From contig NC_073641.1 in NCBI RefSeq assembly GCF_029407905.1, forward strand, positions 17,839,001-17,903,000: DNA of 64,000 nt, in the 5' to 3' direction. Origin of the DNA: Bubalus kerabau (Eukaryota; Chordata; Mammalia; Artiodactyla; Bovidae). The notes under the pieces are model-generated. The model searched no databases and was not told the origin of the DNA. It saw only the letters and a list, made by a program, of their open reading frames with translations. A program made the translations under genes and the position numbers. This document shows, piece after piece, positions 32,312 through 44,662 of this stretch (position 1 is the first letter of the stretch; each line of letters opens with the position of its first letter).

Positions 32312-34539
32312 AGGATATAAACCTCACCTAATTTTGCTTTCCCAAGGAACCCACTATCTCAGGCAGAGTACACTCAATTCCCACTAACTTACCCATCACT
32401 TGCTGAACAGTTCTTATTGGTGTCTGCCTTCTTATTCACCCAGTAAGCCAGTAATCATGTCTTATCACTGCCTGCAAACTCTGGTCTCTTTTTAGATTTG
32501 AATTAGTTGAATATTCTAAGTCCTCAGCACTATGATAAGATACCAAGAAAATCTGTGAACTTGTTGTTTGTCTGGCTTCTGTAGTCCTTAAACATCATTC
32601 AGAGTTTGAAGTTCTTCTCTGTCTCCTAGTTTTATTGAAAATGCAGTATTTTTTATTCTTATCATTTTGTATTTTTTCAAAAGAATTACAGAGGATTCAA
32701 AACTAAAATGCCTCTACAATTCCATTTGCTTATTCTATTCAGTGAAATCTTTTTTAAAAAGCACCCTTTTTAAATTACACAGGCTATTTTCCTATAGTCT
32801 CTTTAAAACTACCTTTTAGTTTCAGCTATATCCAATTTACATTGCCACTGCTTTTCTTCATGTTTATTTTGCTCTTCTTCACTGGCTTCACTTAATCACA
32901 AAGCTTGACTGCATTTATTAGAGCAATGATGTCAATAAAATAGAGAAGTCTCCTGTAATAAATGAAAAACTATTGCACTGCTTTGTACTACAGGTTAACT
33001 ATGACAATAGTAATTTCAGATAAATATTTGAAATTCATTCTAGAGGATGAATTTTTAAAATATTCTATATCTCAAATATAAATTTCTTTCTCCTCTAAAA
33101 CTTTGAAGTATGGTTTAGAGAAGATATTTTAAAAGTGAAAATAATGCTAAATGTAAAAACTCTCACATATCTTTCTCTTAGATCAAAATATTTCTTGATT
33201 GCCAGTCTATCATGGAAATTCTCTTATGTGGTTAAATATAATCTTACTGGATGAAATTTCTTTCTTGCTTCACATTGATTTGAAATTCTTAATGACGAAT
33301 GCTTCCCAGTAGCCCTAAGATACTTATTTTTAAAAAATCTAAATTATTTTATGTTTGCTTCATTTTTATATTTCTTGGGAAGAAATTTAAAATGTTTCAC
33401 TACCTGATCTTTTTTTTTTTTTTTTTTACTTTCTATTGGTATCTGATCACAACCCAGTTAAAATGTTCTTTTCATCACACTTTACAATTTAGTGTTTTAA
33501 TTTAAAATTTCCTTAGCTTCAGAAAAGCTGATTATTATTAAATTAGTTATTTTTTTAATCCAAGACACGTTTTTAGCTTCACTGTTTTAGATATTTCAGT
33601 AATAGCTATTTATTGTTTTTTAGTTATGTGACATGTTCTTATCTTTTTATCTTGATATTTATGTATGTGTGTGTGTGTATATACTTATATATATACACAC
33701 AAGTATAATAGTTGTAAATAACTAAATGTCTTAAATAGTAATTGAACCCGTTAGGAAACTTGAATAATATTTTAAATAATGGCAGGGAACTGAGAGAGGA
33801 CTAGAATGAGAGCAAGAAACTCCTAAAAGGCTACAGTCAAAAGGCAGTCCAAATTTTTTTAGGATTTTCCTCCAGGAACCTTGCCATGTTCTCAAAGAGA
33901 AGGTCTCATAAAAATCTCTATGTGGACTCCAGTGGTCCTCAGACCCTCTGAAACCCTTACAAAGACCTAGAATCAGGCGAAGGATTTCACCAGAGGATAA
34001 TTCTGAAACATTATCCCACATGAGTAAAAGGAATCACCACCTTTCTCCGGGCCACTCTTACTTTCCAGTATTACCTAAATTAAAAGAAAAAAATGTAAAT
34101 TAATCAAAGCTGTAGTCAACAGGGAAGAAACTTTAAAAGAAAAGAAAGAAAGAAATAGCATGAGAATGCTGTAGCCAGAGACGAAATTAGGGAACAAGGA
34201 GGAGAAAAGCTTTATCCCTTAAGGAGGGACAGATACATTTAAAAACATCACACCCCTAAGAAAGGCCCATTGTAAGAGCAAGACTTCTTTAAATGATTAG
34301 GGAACACCTCTTCTATATCTACCACCAGTCTAAGAAGTCCCGTTAATAACAATAGTTGGATTACAGATGAAAGAGCTTGTGGACACACTGTCTTTGAGGA
34401 TAATACAAAGGGAAGTCCCAAAGACAGGAGAGGTGGACAAAACAAGCTCACTCCAGGAACTTGCAGCCTTTGGTGCCTACAGCTACAAGAAATATCAAAC
34501 AGGGCCTAACTCTCAGCCAAATTAGCATAAATACTCATA
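32312..34539. other. Unassigned A+T-rich sequence
   Basis: No gene found. There is a T-tract at 33411-33427 and a short (TG)/(TA) tract near 33665-33705. The last 700 bp could be old L1 5' sequence, but I cannot support it. Confidence 0.4.
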
Positions 34540-35200
34540 CAAAAGTCCTGTAGCTATTACCCTATGAAATAAGATTTGTCCCAGGAACATAAGGTTCATT
34601 CAACATTTGGAAATCAATCAGTGTAATCTGCTATATTAATCCACAAAATAAAAAAAAAAAAAGATCATCATACCGGATGCAGAACATTCAGGTATCAAAA
34701 TTTAACATTTATTGCTGATAAAAACTGTGTAAACTAGAAATGGAAAGGAATTTATTTTAATAAATAAAATATACCTATAAAAACTTACTGCTAACATCTA
34801 ACCAGTTATGGAAAAACTGAATGTTTTTCACTTAATATCAAGAATTAAGCAAAGATGTCAGCCCTAGACACTCCTATTTGTCCTTGTGTCAGTTGCCTTA
34901 GCCATTGCAAAAAGGAGAGAAAAAAAAGGTATAAAGTACAGGGATTAAAGGGATAAATATGTATTTGAAGAAAACATGATTGTTTATGTAAAATCTTGAG
35001 AAAGCTATCAAAACAAAGTCATAATATACAAGGTCAAAATGTGCAAAAAATGAAACATACCTCATACTTCATTATTTAAAAAAGTACATCATATGCCAGA
35101 GTACAAATAATACATCATAGACCTAAATTTAAATGAATTATTGATCCAAATACAAAACGTAAGGTTATAAAATGTATAGAAAAAAGCACTAAGGAAAATT
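34540..35200 (+). mobile_element. Old L1 ORF2 reverse-transcriptase relic
   Basis: Near 34575-34640 the text keeps the imprint of the 'GFVPG ... NIRKSINVI' stretch of the polymerase, and downstream parts follow in order with many stops. The copy is strongly diverged. Confidence 0.55.
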
Positions 35201-35269
35201 TGACCTATGTTGGCAAAGATTTTTAGATATGACAGAAAATTTAATATATTGCAATTTTTAGGATGATAT

Positions 35270-38200
35270 CAAGCTATCATTCTCAATTACTGTTAGAGGA
35301 GTATAGAAGTCTCCAATCATAATAGTTGATTTAACTATTTCTCCGTCTAGTTCTATTAGTTTTTGCCTCACATATTTTCTTATTTTATTGTTCAGTACAC
35401 ACACATTAATGGTTATTATGTCTACTTGGTAATTGCTCTCTTTAACATTAATTAGTGGTCCCCTTTATTCCTGACAATTTTTGCTACTTTGAAGTCTGCT
35501 TTGTATGAAATTAATATTAGCTACTCCTGCTTTTTGATCAGTGCTAGCATGGTGTATCTGCCTCCATCCCTTTAGATTTAATCTATCTTTGTCTTTAAAA
35601 TTTAGGTGGATTTTTTTGGTAGAAAATATATTTGGACCTTTTTTATCCACTTGTAAATTATGTCATTTCATTGATGTACTTAGGCCATGGTTTTTAAAAA
35701 TGATTACTGATATAGTTTAATTAATATCTTCCATATTTATTGCTATTTTTATTTTTTGCCCTTGTTCTTTTTTTGTTTGTTTCTTCATTCTTCAACTGGC
35801 TTCTCTGATTTTAATTGAACATGTTAATAGAATTTTATTTTCTTTCCTCTCTTACCATATCAACTAAATTTAAAATAATTCTTTTACATATTGCCCTGGA
35901 GCTTGCAACTTATCTTTATAGCTAATACAAGTACTCTCAGATAAGAGTATACTACTTCACAGGTAGTGAATATAACAGATTATTCCCAATTTCTCCCGCC
36001 CATACCTTAGAACATTGCTGCCATTTATTTCACTTCTCCATGAGCAGTATTTATGGAATACATGGTTGCCATTGTTATTTTGAGCAAACCGTTACCTGCT
36101 AGATCAATTAATAATAAAAACAAAGTGGTGGGATAAAGATGGCAGAGTAGGAGGATGGTGGACTCATCTTCCCCTATGAACACATCAAAACAACAACTAC
36201 ACATGGACCGACTCACTGAAATCAACCTGGGGACTAGTGGGATGGCTCCTCTACAACCAAGGCTGTAAAGAAAGATCCACATGGAGTGCTATATAAAGGG
36301 AGAAGTGACCTGATTTGGATCTGCAGCCCTAGCAAGGACTAGGAAGGAGAGGGTATTATCACAGGCTCGGGAATCTTCCCTGAGGAGCTAAAATTTAAGT
36401 CTTGTGTTAGTCAACCCAGCCTTGGCTCTAGGAAGAGAAAGCCCCATTAGCTGGGTTGAAAGTCAGTGGGGCTTATGGGAGGCTGCAGAAAACAGACTTT
36501 GCTCATAAAAATCACATGCACAGGCTTGCTTGCCCTCAGTCACAGCACAGAGGCAGCAGATTGAAAACTGTCTGGAGTTGCAGCAAACTTGCCAGGATCA
36601 CCCCAGCACACCCTGCAGCAGGCACTGGGCTGCCACTCTAAGCCCCTCTTGCTTCAGTGCTGCTCCCCAGTAAGGCAGAGGCTGCTGTGCAGACACTTGG
36701 GACACAACCTGGTCCTTCCTCTGACCAGGATAGAGGCAACCATTGAAAGCACACACATTGGAATACACACTCTGGAGGGAGCTACACTAGCTCCAGGGTG
36801 GAGACCGCCTCTCCAGAGCCTGACTCTACACAGACTTGGAAGGGAGTGAAGCTAGCTCCAGGGCAGAAACCAGCATTGCCTGAGCAGACATCCCTGAATA
36901 GGCCTGGAAGAGAGCCAGCTCAGTAAACCTACACCAACACCTTTGCGGCTGAACCAGCCTCTAATCAAGGCATGAACACCAGGGAATAAGTGAAACCAAC
37001 GCAACAGCAGCCTCAAGCCCTTAGGCCCCATTCACAGCCCAAACTAATGAGGAGCCAACCATCATAAGCTAGAGAAACCCAACTCCATTAGGGCTCCTGC
37101 TCTACCCCTTAGACTCGGATCCCATCCCCAATAGGGCCATGATAGCCATTGAGCTCAGGAGAAGCCCTGGCATGCATCTGGCTCTGGTTTCAGCCCCTCC
37201 AACTCCAAGCCCACATCCCACCAAGGCAATGGCTGCCAGTGCACCCTTGGGGAAGACACAGACTGTGCTCCCTTCAGATCTGCCTCCTCAACCAAAGCCA
37301 CTGAGCACATGCAGATTATGTAGGGACACTTCCACAGAAGGTCACACCTTCAAGACCACGATAGGTAGCTATTAAAAAAAAAATTAAAATGAATATAGCA
37401 AAACAGAAACAGACTCATAAATGCAGAAACAAACTAGTGATTACCAGTGGGGAAAGTGTTAGGTGAAAGGAAAAGACAGGGGAAAGGGATTAAGAGGTGC
37501 AGACTCCTACGTATAAAATAAGAAGATACAAGTATGTAATTTACAATTCAGAGAGCATAGCCATTATTTTATAATATCTTTAAATGAAGTATAATCTATT
37601 GAATCACTTCATTGTATACCTGAAGCAATATTTCATTGTAAGTCAATTATATGACAGTAAAAAGAATAATGAAATATATATGATTTATTTTACCTTCACT
37701 TTTCCCTTTTCTAGTGCTTTTCCTTTCTTTATGTGGACATGAGTTTCCAACCTATATTATTTTCTTTCTCTCTGAAGAATTAACTTTAACATTTCTTGCA
37801 AGAAAATTCTATTGGTGAAAAGTTTCCACAATTTTTTGTTTTTCTGAGGAAATGTTTTTATTTTAAAAGATAGCTTCATTGAATACTGAATTCTAGGTTG
37901 GTGATTTGATTTTTTTGTTTTTTTTTTCTTTCAACATTTTAAAGCGTCACTCCATTCTTTTCTTATTGCATAACTTCTGACAAGGAGCCTGATATAATTC
38001 TATTTTTGCTCTTCTATAAGTAATGTGTTTCCTACACCTGGCTTGTTTGAAGGTTTTCTCTTTGATTTTCTACAATTTGAATATGATATGGCTGGATATA
38101 TATTTTGGTCTTTATCTGGGTTGCTAGTCTCTGAGTTTATTGGATCTGTGCTTTGATGTCTTTAATTTTGGAAAATTCTCAGTCACTATTTCAAATATCT

Positions 38201-38900
38201 CTTCTGTTTCTTTTTTTTCTCCTTATGGTATTTTCATTATATCTATGTTTCAGCTTTTATAATTATTGTATATAGTTACGGGCTGTGCTGTTATTTCTTT
38301 TTTCATTTTCTTCCTCTTTATTTTTTAGTTTTGGAAGTGTCTCTTGTTGTTTTTCAAACTCACTGATACTCAGTTTTGTTCATTCTGTTGATGAGTCCAT
38401 CAAATGAATTTTTTTCCATCACAATGTTTCTGATATCTAGCATTTCTTTATAATTCTCTTAGAATTTCCATCTTTCTGCTTCTATTACCCAACAGTTCGT
38501 GTATTTTGTCCACCAGTTCCATTAGAGCTCATATTAATTTTAGTTGTTTTAAGTTCCTGGTCTGATAATCCAGCGTGTTGCTATATCTGAGTCTGGTTCT
38601 GTGTCTTCACAGATTGTTTTTGACTTTTAGCCTGCCTTGTAATATTTTGTGATATTTTTGTAATATTTTGTGATATACAAAGTAAAATAACTAAGATAAG
38701 TCATTTTTGTGAGGCTTATGGTTGTCTGGTTACACGCTAGGCTATATTTACTGTTTATTATAAGAGTCAGAGGCTAAATTTTACTCTGGTGTCCTTGTTT
38801 TCCCTCTTGTCTGAGACTTATCAAATAAGGTCTGAGATGTGCTGTTCTTTCAGTTGTATTTCCCTGTTACTATGCAGGAGACCTACTGATGTGGTGGTAA
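35270..38900 (-). mobile_element. Old L1 (endonuclease to ORF1 region), split by another L1
   Basis: 35270-36121 follows antisense ORF2 endonuclease and its upstream flank; 37664 to about 38900 continues into antisense ORF1 and 5' sequence. The two halves join in register across the insertion at 36122-37663: the left part stops at 'agatcaattaataataaaaa' and the right resumes 'ttattttaccttcacttttc'. The right boundary is uncertain. Confidence 0.6.
36122..37663 (+). mobile_element. L1 with 5' UTR joined directly to 3' UTR
   Basis: Positions 36122 to about 37370 look like an old L1 5' UTR, opening with 'aagatggcagagtaggagga'. At about 37372 ('ggtagctatt' then an A-tract) it passes straight into a 3' UTR ('gcaaaacagaaacagactca' ... 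'tgtatacctgaagcaatatt') with an A-rich end. ORF1 and ORF2 are missing. It lies inside the minus-strand old L1; flanks ('taataataaaaaca' and 'gaataatgaaatat') could be a diverged target-site duplication. Short open frames here (up to 86 codons) are not genes. Confidence 0.65.
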
Positions 38901-38936
38901 TGTTGGAAAGAGGAAAGAGGAAGCATTCTATAGTCC

Positions 38937-39290
38937 TATCATGGACTAAATGTTTGTGTCCCACAAATTCATATATTGAAATCCAAACCCCCAAGGTCAT
39001 GATATTACAAGGCAGGGGTCTTTCAGAGGTGATTATGTCATGAGATGGAGTCCTTATGAAATATATTAGTGGTCTTATAGAAGAGTGCTCTTATAGAAGA
39101 TATTAGTGCTCTTACAGAAAGCTCGCACCACTTCAGCCATTTGAGGACCCAGAAAACACTCATCTTTAAATCAGATGGTGTATCACCCCTGCAATCCTTG
39201 AACTTCCTAGCTTCCAGAAGTGTGAGAAATAAATTTTTATTGCTTAAGAGCTACACAGTCTGGACATTTTGGTACATCAATCCAAGCTGG
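38937..39290 (+). mobile_element. MaLR-type solo LTR (MLT1/MST class)
   Basis: Begins 'atggactaaatgtttgtgtc' and 'aaattcatatattgaaatcc', passes 'gaggtgattatgtcatgaga', and ends 'cttccagaagtgtgagaaat' with the aataaa polyadenylation signal near 39227-39232. A local duplication of 'gctcttatagaagatattag' lies near 39065-39115. No internal retroviral sequence adjoins it. Confidence 0.7.
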
Positions 39291-39869
39291 AATCCTATGA
39301 TTGGGTATTAGTCTTTTAGTGAGTCAGTGACACTGAGCTATGACTTCCATAACTGTTTCCAAACACCACCACCCCCATCCCCACCTCTGTAGAAGAGGCA
39401 AGAAAGTGAGATGTGGCTGGAATTACATATCTTCTTCCTTTGTATATAAACTAGACAAGGTTGGAGTTCCTCTTCTCCTGGATGGGTTAGACTCTGATAA
39501 AACTCCAGTCACTTAGGCTCTGATAAAATAGTTTCCTTTGAGAGCAGACCTTGGTAAGAAGAACAGAATTTTTTGACAGCATTTCATGTGGTGATTTGCT
39601 CCCTCCCTCTGCCAAAATCATGAGGGACATTTTTTCCTGGTCTTCACAGAATCTGGTGGGACTCTTAGAGGTAAAATTGCCAAAGTATGAAGCTTCCCGT
39701 AAGACTTCTCCTCCCCCAGCCCCCAGAGTTTTTAATTTTCAAACTTGGCCATACTGTGACTGTAGTGCTTAGTTACTTACAGTTTAAATTTCCCTATCCT
39801 GGTACTCACTCCCTTGGTGGGTTTTACTCCTGGGCTTCTGCTTCAGTAAGCAGTTACTCTCTATACCTC
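39291..39869. other. Unassigned sequence
   Basis: No gene or named repeat seen. Confidence 0.45.
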
Positions 39870-40304
39870 AGATCAGATCAGATCAGATCAGTTGCTCAGT
39901 CGTGTCTGACTCTTTGTGACCCCATGAATCGCAGCACGCCAGGCCTCCCTGTCCATCACCAACTCCCAGAGTTCACTCAGACTCACGCCCATCGAGTCAG
40001 GGATGCCATCCAGCCATCTCATCCTCTGTCGTCCCCTTCTCCTCTTGCCCCCAATCCCTCCCAGCATCAGACTCTTTTCCAATGAGTCAACTCTTGGCAT
40101 GAGGTGGCCAAAGAACTGGAGATTCGGCTTTAGCATCATTCCTTCCAAAGAAATCCCAGGGCTGATCTCCTTCAGAATGGACTGGTTGGGTCTCCTTGAA
40201 GTCCAAGGGACTCTCAAGAGTCTTCTCCAACACCACAGTTCAAAAGCATCAATTCTTCGGCGCTCAGCCTTCTTCACAGTCCAACTCTCACATCCATACA
40301 TGAC
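39870..40304 (-). mobile_element. BovB 3' end with GATCA pentamer tail
   Basis: Antisense BovB 3' portion. The 3' terminus is a tandem pentamer (GATCA)n at 39872-39892. The C-terminal ORF part (39888-40301) is open for 137 codons and contains MYGCESWTVKKAE, WCWRRLLRVPWT and VTKSQTRL. It is truncated at 5' within that ORF; little divergence. Confidence 0.94.
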
Positions 40305-41114
40305 CTACTTGTCTCTAATTTGGGAGTTAGTGGTTTGCCCTGTGATCCCAATTCTCTGCTATTGATTTTGTTTGTTTCAGTTTTCCCCTTGTTATGATTA
40401 CTGGAATGACAATTCTAAGATCTTTACATCCTGGACCAGAATCCTTTTTTTTTTTTTTTTTTTTTAATTTTAATGTTGTATGCCTTTCCCGAGCATTAAG
40501 AATTTTACCTCAGGTTTAAATAGCAGGTGATAAGCTTGATAAACTTTGGTTAGTATGTTGAAGTTTCTATTTCTCTTTCATTTTTCTACCATGTAAAGAT
40601 TCTTATTCAGGTGCCTGGTGATGTCTCTGAGTTGCTTCCTAAGTCTTTTTTTTGTCATCTGCCAAAGGGACTATCCAAGGTCATGTGAAAGATACTTAAT
40701 TTCTTAATCCAATGGTTTGAGTCTTTGAGAAGAAAATCTCCTGAATATCAAACAATATGTTCCCTGGTATTTGCATGGTTTAGCAAATGATTGTCAACAT
40801 TCTGTTTTACTGAGTTTGAGAGGCAAAGAATAATTCTCTTGAATCACTGGTGAAGTTTTCATGCCCTATGGTGTGATGTTAAAGCAATTTTAAAGAGCCA
40901 ATTTCAACCAATACCTTTCTGTAGAGTACCTAAGGGGTTAGAATGGAATATTCAGTAAAATGAGCTCAGAATATGTGAGTTAATTTAATGGGAGTGTAAT
41001 AAAAGTGCATATTGCATCATACAAGATGGGTGTTAAAGAATACTTTGGGAAAAAAATAAAAATAATAGAAAATGAAAGTGAAAAGAAGAGCAAAAGAAAT
41101 AATGAGGGAGTATG
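40305..41114. other. Unassigned sequence with T-tract
   Basis: A T21 tract lies at 40446-40466. No gene or named repeat seen. Confidence 0.45.
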
Positions 41115-41265
41115 CTCATGTTCTGGAGAAGGAAATGGCAACCCACTCCAGTGTTCTTGCCTGGAGAATCCCAGGGACAGGGGAGCCTGATGGGCTGCCT
41201 CTGGGGTCACACAGAGTCAGACACAACTGAAGCAACTTAGCAGCAGCAGCAGCATGTTCATGTTC
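41114..41265 (+). mobile_element. Bov-A monomer SINE with TSD
   Basis: One unit ending (CAG)n, flanked by gctcatgttc (41114-41123) and gttcatgttc (41256-41265). Confidence 0.9.
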
Positions 41266-41305
41266 ATTGGATATTCAGAATGATAAATGATCGATTTATC
41301 AGTTT

Positions 41306-41449
41306 CTTTCTGCAAGAAGGAAATGTCAACCAACTCCAGTACTCTTGCCTGGAAAATTCCATGGACAGAGGAGCCTGGTAGGCTATAGTCCATGGGTTTG
41401 CAAAGAGTCGGACACAACTGAGCAACTTCACTTTCACTTTCTGCAAGAA
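41306..41449 (+). mobile_element. Bov-A monomer SINE with 13-bp TSD
   Basis: One unit ending 'actgagcaacttcactttca', flanked by identical ctttctgcaagaa (41306-41318 and 41437-41449). Confidence 0.95.
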
Positions 41450-41814
41450 ATTGTTTTAATAAATCTAATAATAATATAAAGATAAACACCTTTTTAAAGA
41501 AAGAAAATATTAACAGAAACTTTTAGAGTTCATATCAACTATATTGCTATAACTTCTTTGCTGGTTCACTTTACCACCTCTTCTACCCCTTTCATAAATA
41601 CTCAGGTTTTGTACCACTTATTTTTGCTTCACTTTGGGTCAGTTTTATCTGGAATAGTGGTGACTGTGGAATGAGAACTTATTATCAATATATACTGGAT
41701 AAATCAATATCCAATTTCATAAATTGCTCAAACATCTCTCATAGCATTAAAAGCATGTCAGTTTTTAAAGGAATTTAGATTTAGGGTTACTTTTTCAGAA
41801 AAGAGAAGTAATAT
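41450..41814. other. Unassigned sequence
   Basis: No gene or named repeat seen. Confidence 0.45.
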
Positions 41815-41946
41815 TGGGCTTCCCAGGTGGCTTCCCTGGTATCTCAAATGGTAATGAACTCACCTACAATGCAGGAGACCCTGGTTTGATTCCTGGGTCT
41901 AGAAGATCTGCTGGAGAAGGGATAGGCTAACCACTCCAGTATTTTG
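41815..41946 (+). mobile_element. Bov-tA SINE, 3' truncated
   Basis: Two partial tRNA heads occur in series (gggcttcccaggtgg then cttccctggtatctcaaatg), followed by half a Bov-A body. It ends where the next SINE starts. Confidence 0.85.
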
Positions 41947-42140
41947 GGGCTTCCCTGTTGGTAAAGAATCCACCTGCAATGTGGGAGACCTGGGTTTGAT
42001 CCCTGGGTTAGGAAGATCTCCTGGAGGAGGGCATAGCAACCCACTTCAGTATTCTTGCCTGGAGAATCCCCATGGAAAGAGCAGTCTGGCAGGTTACAGT
42101 CCATGGGGTTGCAGAATTGGACATGACTGAGCAACTTTCA
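41947..42140 (+). mobile_element. Bov-tA SINE
   Basis: Second SINE in a head-to-tail cluster; full body with tail 'ggacatgactgagcaacttt'. Confidence 0.9.
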
Positions 42141-42338
42141 ATTTCCCAGGTGGCACAAGTGGTAAAGAATCTGCCTCTGCCAATTCAGGAGAAGCAAGAG
42201 ATGTAGGTTCAATTCCTGGGTTGAAAACATCACCTGGAGTTGGATATGGCAACCCACTCCAGTATTCTTGCCTGGAAAATTCCATGGACAGAGGAGCCTA
42301 ATGGGCTATAGTCCATAGCATTGCAAGATCACATGCAT
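42141..42338 (+). mobile_element. Bov-tA SINE with (CA)n tail
   Basis: Third SINE of the cluster, starting 'tttcccaggtggcacaagtg' and running into the microsatellite at 42340-42369. Confidence 0.9.

Positions 42339-42339
<1 letters not shown>

Positions 42340-42369
<30 letters not shown>
42340..42369. repeat. (CA)n microsatellite
   Basis: About 15 CA dinucleotides at the end of a Bov-tA. Confidence 0.98.
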
Positions 42370-42372
<3 letters not shown>

Positions 42373-42399
42373 TTAATATTATATATGTTGAAGTATACA

Positions 42400-42780
42400 T
42401 TAAGACTAAGCAATTTTCATTTTTCTTCTGGAAACACAGAAAGACTTCATTTTCCAACCTTCCTTCTAGATAAGGGCCATGTGACTATGGTCTGGCCAAT
42501 AGCTAGGATACAGAACAACTATATGTGCCACATCCAGCCTTATGAAGTCCATGGCCTGTTGTCCACACTGCTCACTCTCCTCATGGTAACTCTCACTACA
42601 TTCTCCCATTCCTATGGTTGGAATCAAAGATCCCTAGGATGAGCTACACTCGTTTAATTGGGGATCCTCAGGAGAGCCGCTAACCCACATTGGACTATAA
42701 TGTGAGTGAAAAAATAAACATGTATGTATTGTATACTAATACTAAGCCACCAAGACTTTGTGTTTGTTATTTAGAGTAGC
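42400..42780 (+). mobile_element. Possible old MaLR-like LTR
   Basis: 'ggccatgtgactatggtctg', 'aataaacatgtatgtattgt' and 'taagccaccaagactttgtg' resemble the usual arrangement near the 3' end of MLT1-class LTRs. The match is by eye only and weak. Confidence 0.4.
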
Positions 42781-42785
42781 TAGTG

Positions 42786-42939
42786 AGCATGACTGGAGAA
42801 GGCAATGGCAACCCACTCCAGTGCTCTTGCTTGGAAAATCCCAGGGAATGAGGAGCCTGGTGGGTTGCCGTCTCTGGGGTCGCACAGAGTCGGACACGAC
42901 TGAAGCGACTTAGCAGCAGCAGCAGCAGTCAGCATGACT
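42786..42939 (+). mobile_element. Bov-A monomer SINE with TSD
   Basis: One unit ending in (CAG)n; identical flanks agcatgact (42786-42794 and 42931-42939). Confidence 0.95.
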
Positions 42940-43087
42940 CAGATGAAAACAGTACTCTAGACTATTTAAATTCAGAGAGCTGGAAACTTCAGGCTGTCTT
43001 ATCCCCAAAGCAATAATCCACCAATGAAAACCATGTAGAACTCGGAGGTGCCTGTGGTCATTACCTGTTAGCAACCTGCCCCCACTT

Positions 43088-43337
43088 TGGTGAAGGTACG
43101 TAGTGTTTAGTGTGAGCTGTGCTCAGTTGTCTCTGATTCTTTGTGACCCCGTGGGTTGTGGCCCACCAGGCTCCTCTTTCTAGGGGTTTCCCAGGCAAGA
43201 ATATTGCAGTGGGTTGTCATTTCCTTCAGCAGGGGAGTTTCCCCACCAAGGAATCAAACCCCATAGCTCCTACCACAAATTCTGCATTGCAGGAGGGTTC
43301 TTTACTGCTGAGGCACCAAGGAAACCCTGGTGAAGGT
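43088..43337 (-). mobile_element. Bov-tA SINE with TSD
   Basis: Antisense Bov-tA, somewhat diverged, flanked by identical tggtgaaggt (43088-43097 and 43328-43337). Confidence 0.93.
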
Positions 43338-44384
43338 GGTTTGAGGAAACTGAGACTAAATGTCTCTGCCAGTCAGTATATTACCCATGATGAGGGCTAA
43401 ATTTTTCTCTGCTTCATCTTTGATTTCTGCTAAATGTTTCTTCACTTTGTGTCCTTGGAATTCTTCTGCTGTCAGAAAGGTACAATTAGCAGACAGACTC
43501 AACTTCCGTTGTTTCATATGTGAGCAGTATTTATTCCTTAACCACAAAACTAAAATCAGTCATGGAGTGCTGTTGATAAATACACCTGTTAAAGAAGAAA
43601 GGCGTTGAGGAAGCAGAATATTTTTTAGTGTTTCTTTTCATACAGCACAAATTTAAATAGTTTTCACAAAACAGTTTGCTTTTAATATCTCATTTTGTCC
43701 TATTATAAAATGCTAAAGCTTAAGTTGCAGTTCTGAAATGACTGCAGATCTTAAGGACTGCCTCATTCAAGATTAGTGAGATGTGTGACCATTAGTAATG
43801 ATGTGTTCTATTAGCCTTATGTGAACCACTCCAGTTAAACTTGTCAGCATTTTTAACACTGTTAAACTCCAAGGTTTATAATTCATCAAGGGTTTGGTTT
43901 TGTTTTGTGTTTTATTTTTCTTGCCTGACTTACAAATAATGTAATTCCTTTGATTCCTCTAGGAGATGACTTTTCCTTACTGTGGTTGTAAAGAAAACAA
44001 ATTTTTTTTTTAACCAAAATGCCCTTATTCTGAAGACAGAAGTCATTGCTGATAGCTAAGGTTTAAACATTACCATCCTTTACTTCAAAAAAGTTATGCT
44101 TACTTAATTGCATCTCAGTTCTTAGCTGATCATGAAAACATTCCAGTTAAACTGCAGTTAATGGATGATTCTGACAATGATACCACGTAGCCAGGGATCT
44201 GTAATGTTTCAATAACTTTTGTCTATTATTTTTCTCATGTTTATATTAGACTGTATATTTTGCATACAGTTTAACTATTGCTCTGACATTGAATATTTCT
44301 TTAAAAATAAGTGAATAGATTTGGAAAATTTAAAAACTAAACCAAATACTGAAATGTAACATTTGATTTTGCTAACCTTTAAAC
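43338..44384. other. Unassigned sequence
   Basis: No gene or named repeat seen. Antisense and sense short open frames exist near 43360-43600 without recognisable domains. Confidence 0.45.
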
Positions 44385-44662
44385 GGAGAAGGCAATGGCA
44401 CCCTACTCCAGTACTTTTGCCTAGAAAATCCCATGGACCGAGGAGCCTGGTAGGCTGTAGTCCATGGCGTCGCTAGTCGGACACGACTGAGCGACTTCAC
44501 TTTCACTTTTCACTTTCATGCATTGGAGAAGGAAATGGCAACCCACTCCAGTGTTCTTGCCTGGAGAATCCCAGGGACAGGGGAGCCTGGTGGGCTGCCG
44601 TCTATGGGGTCGCACAGAGTCGGACACGACTGAAGCTACTCAGCAGCAGCAGCAGCAGCAGC
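44385..44662 (+). mobile_element. BOV-A2 dimeric SINE
   Basis: Two Bov-A monomers with a 'cttttcactttcatgcattg' linker and a (CAG)n end. Very close to the copies at 53252 and 61964. Confidence 0.96.

Noticed and set aside
36456..37375. Several open frames of 61-86 codons as small proteins
   Set aside because: They lie in what looks like L1 5' UTR and are Pro/Ser-rich by composition, with no homologous domain visible.
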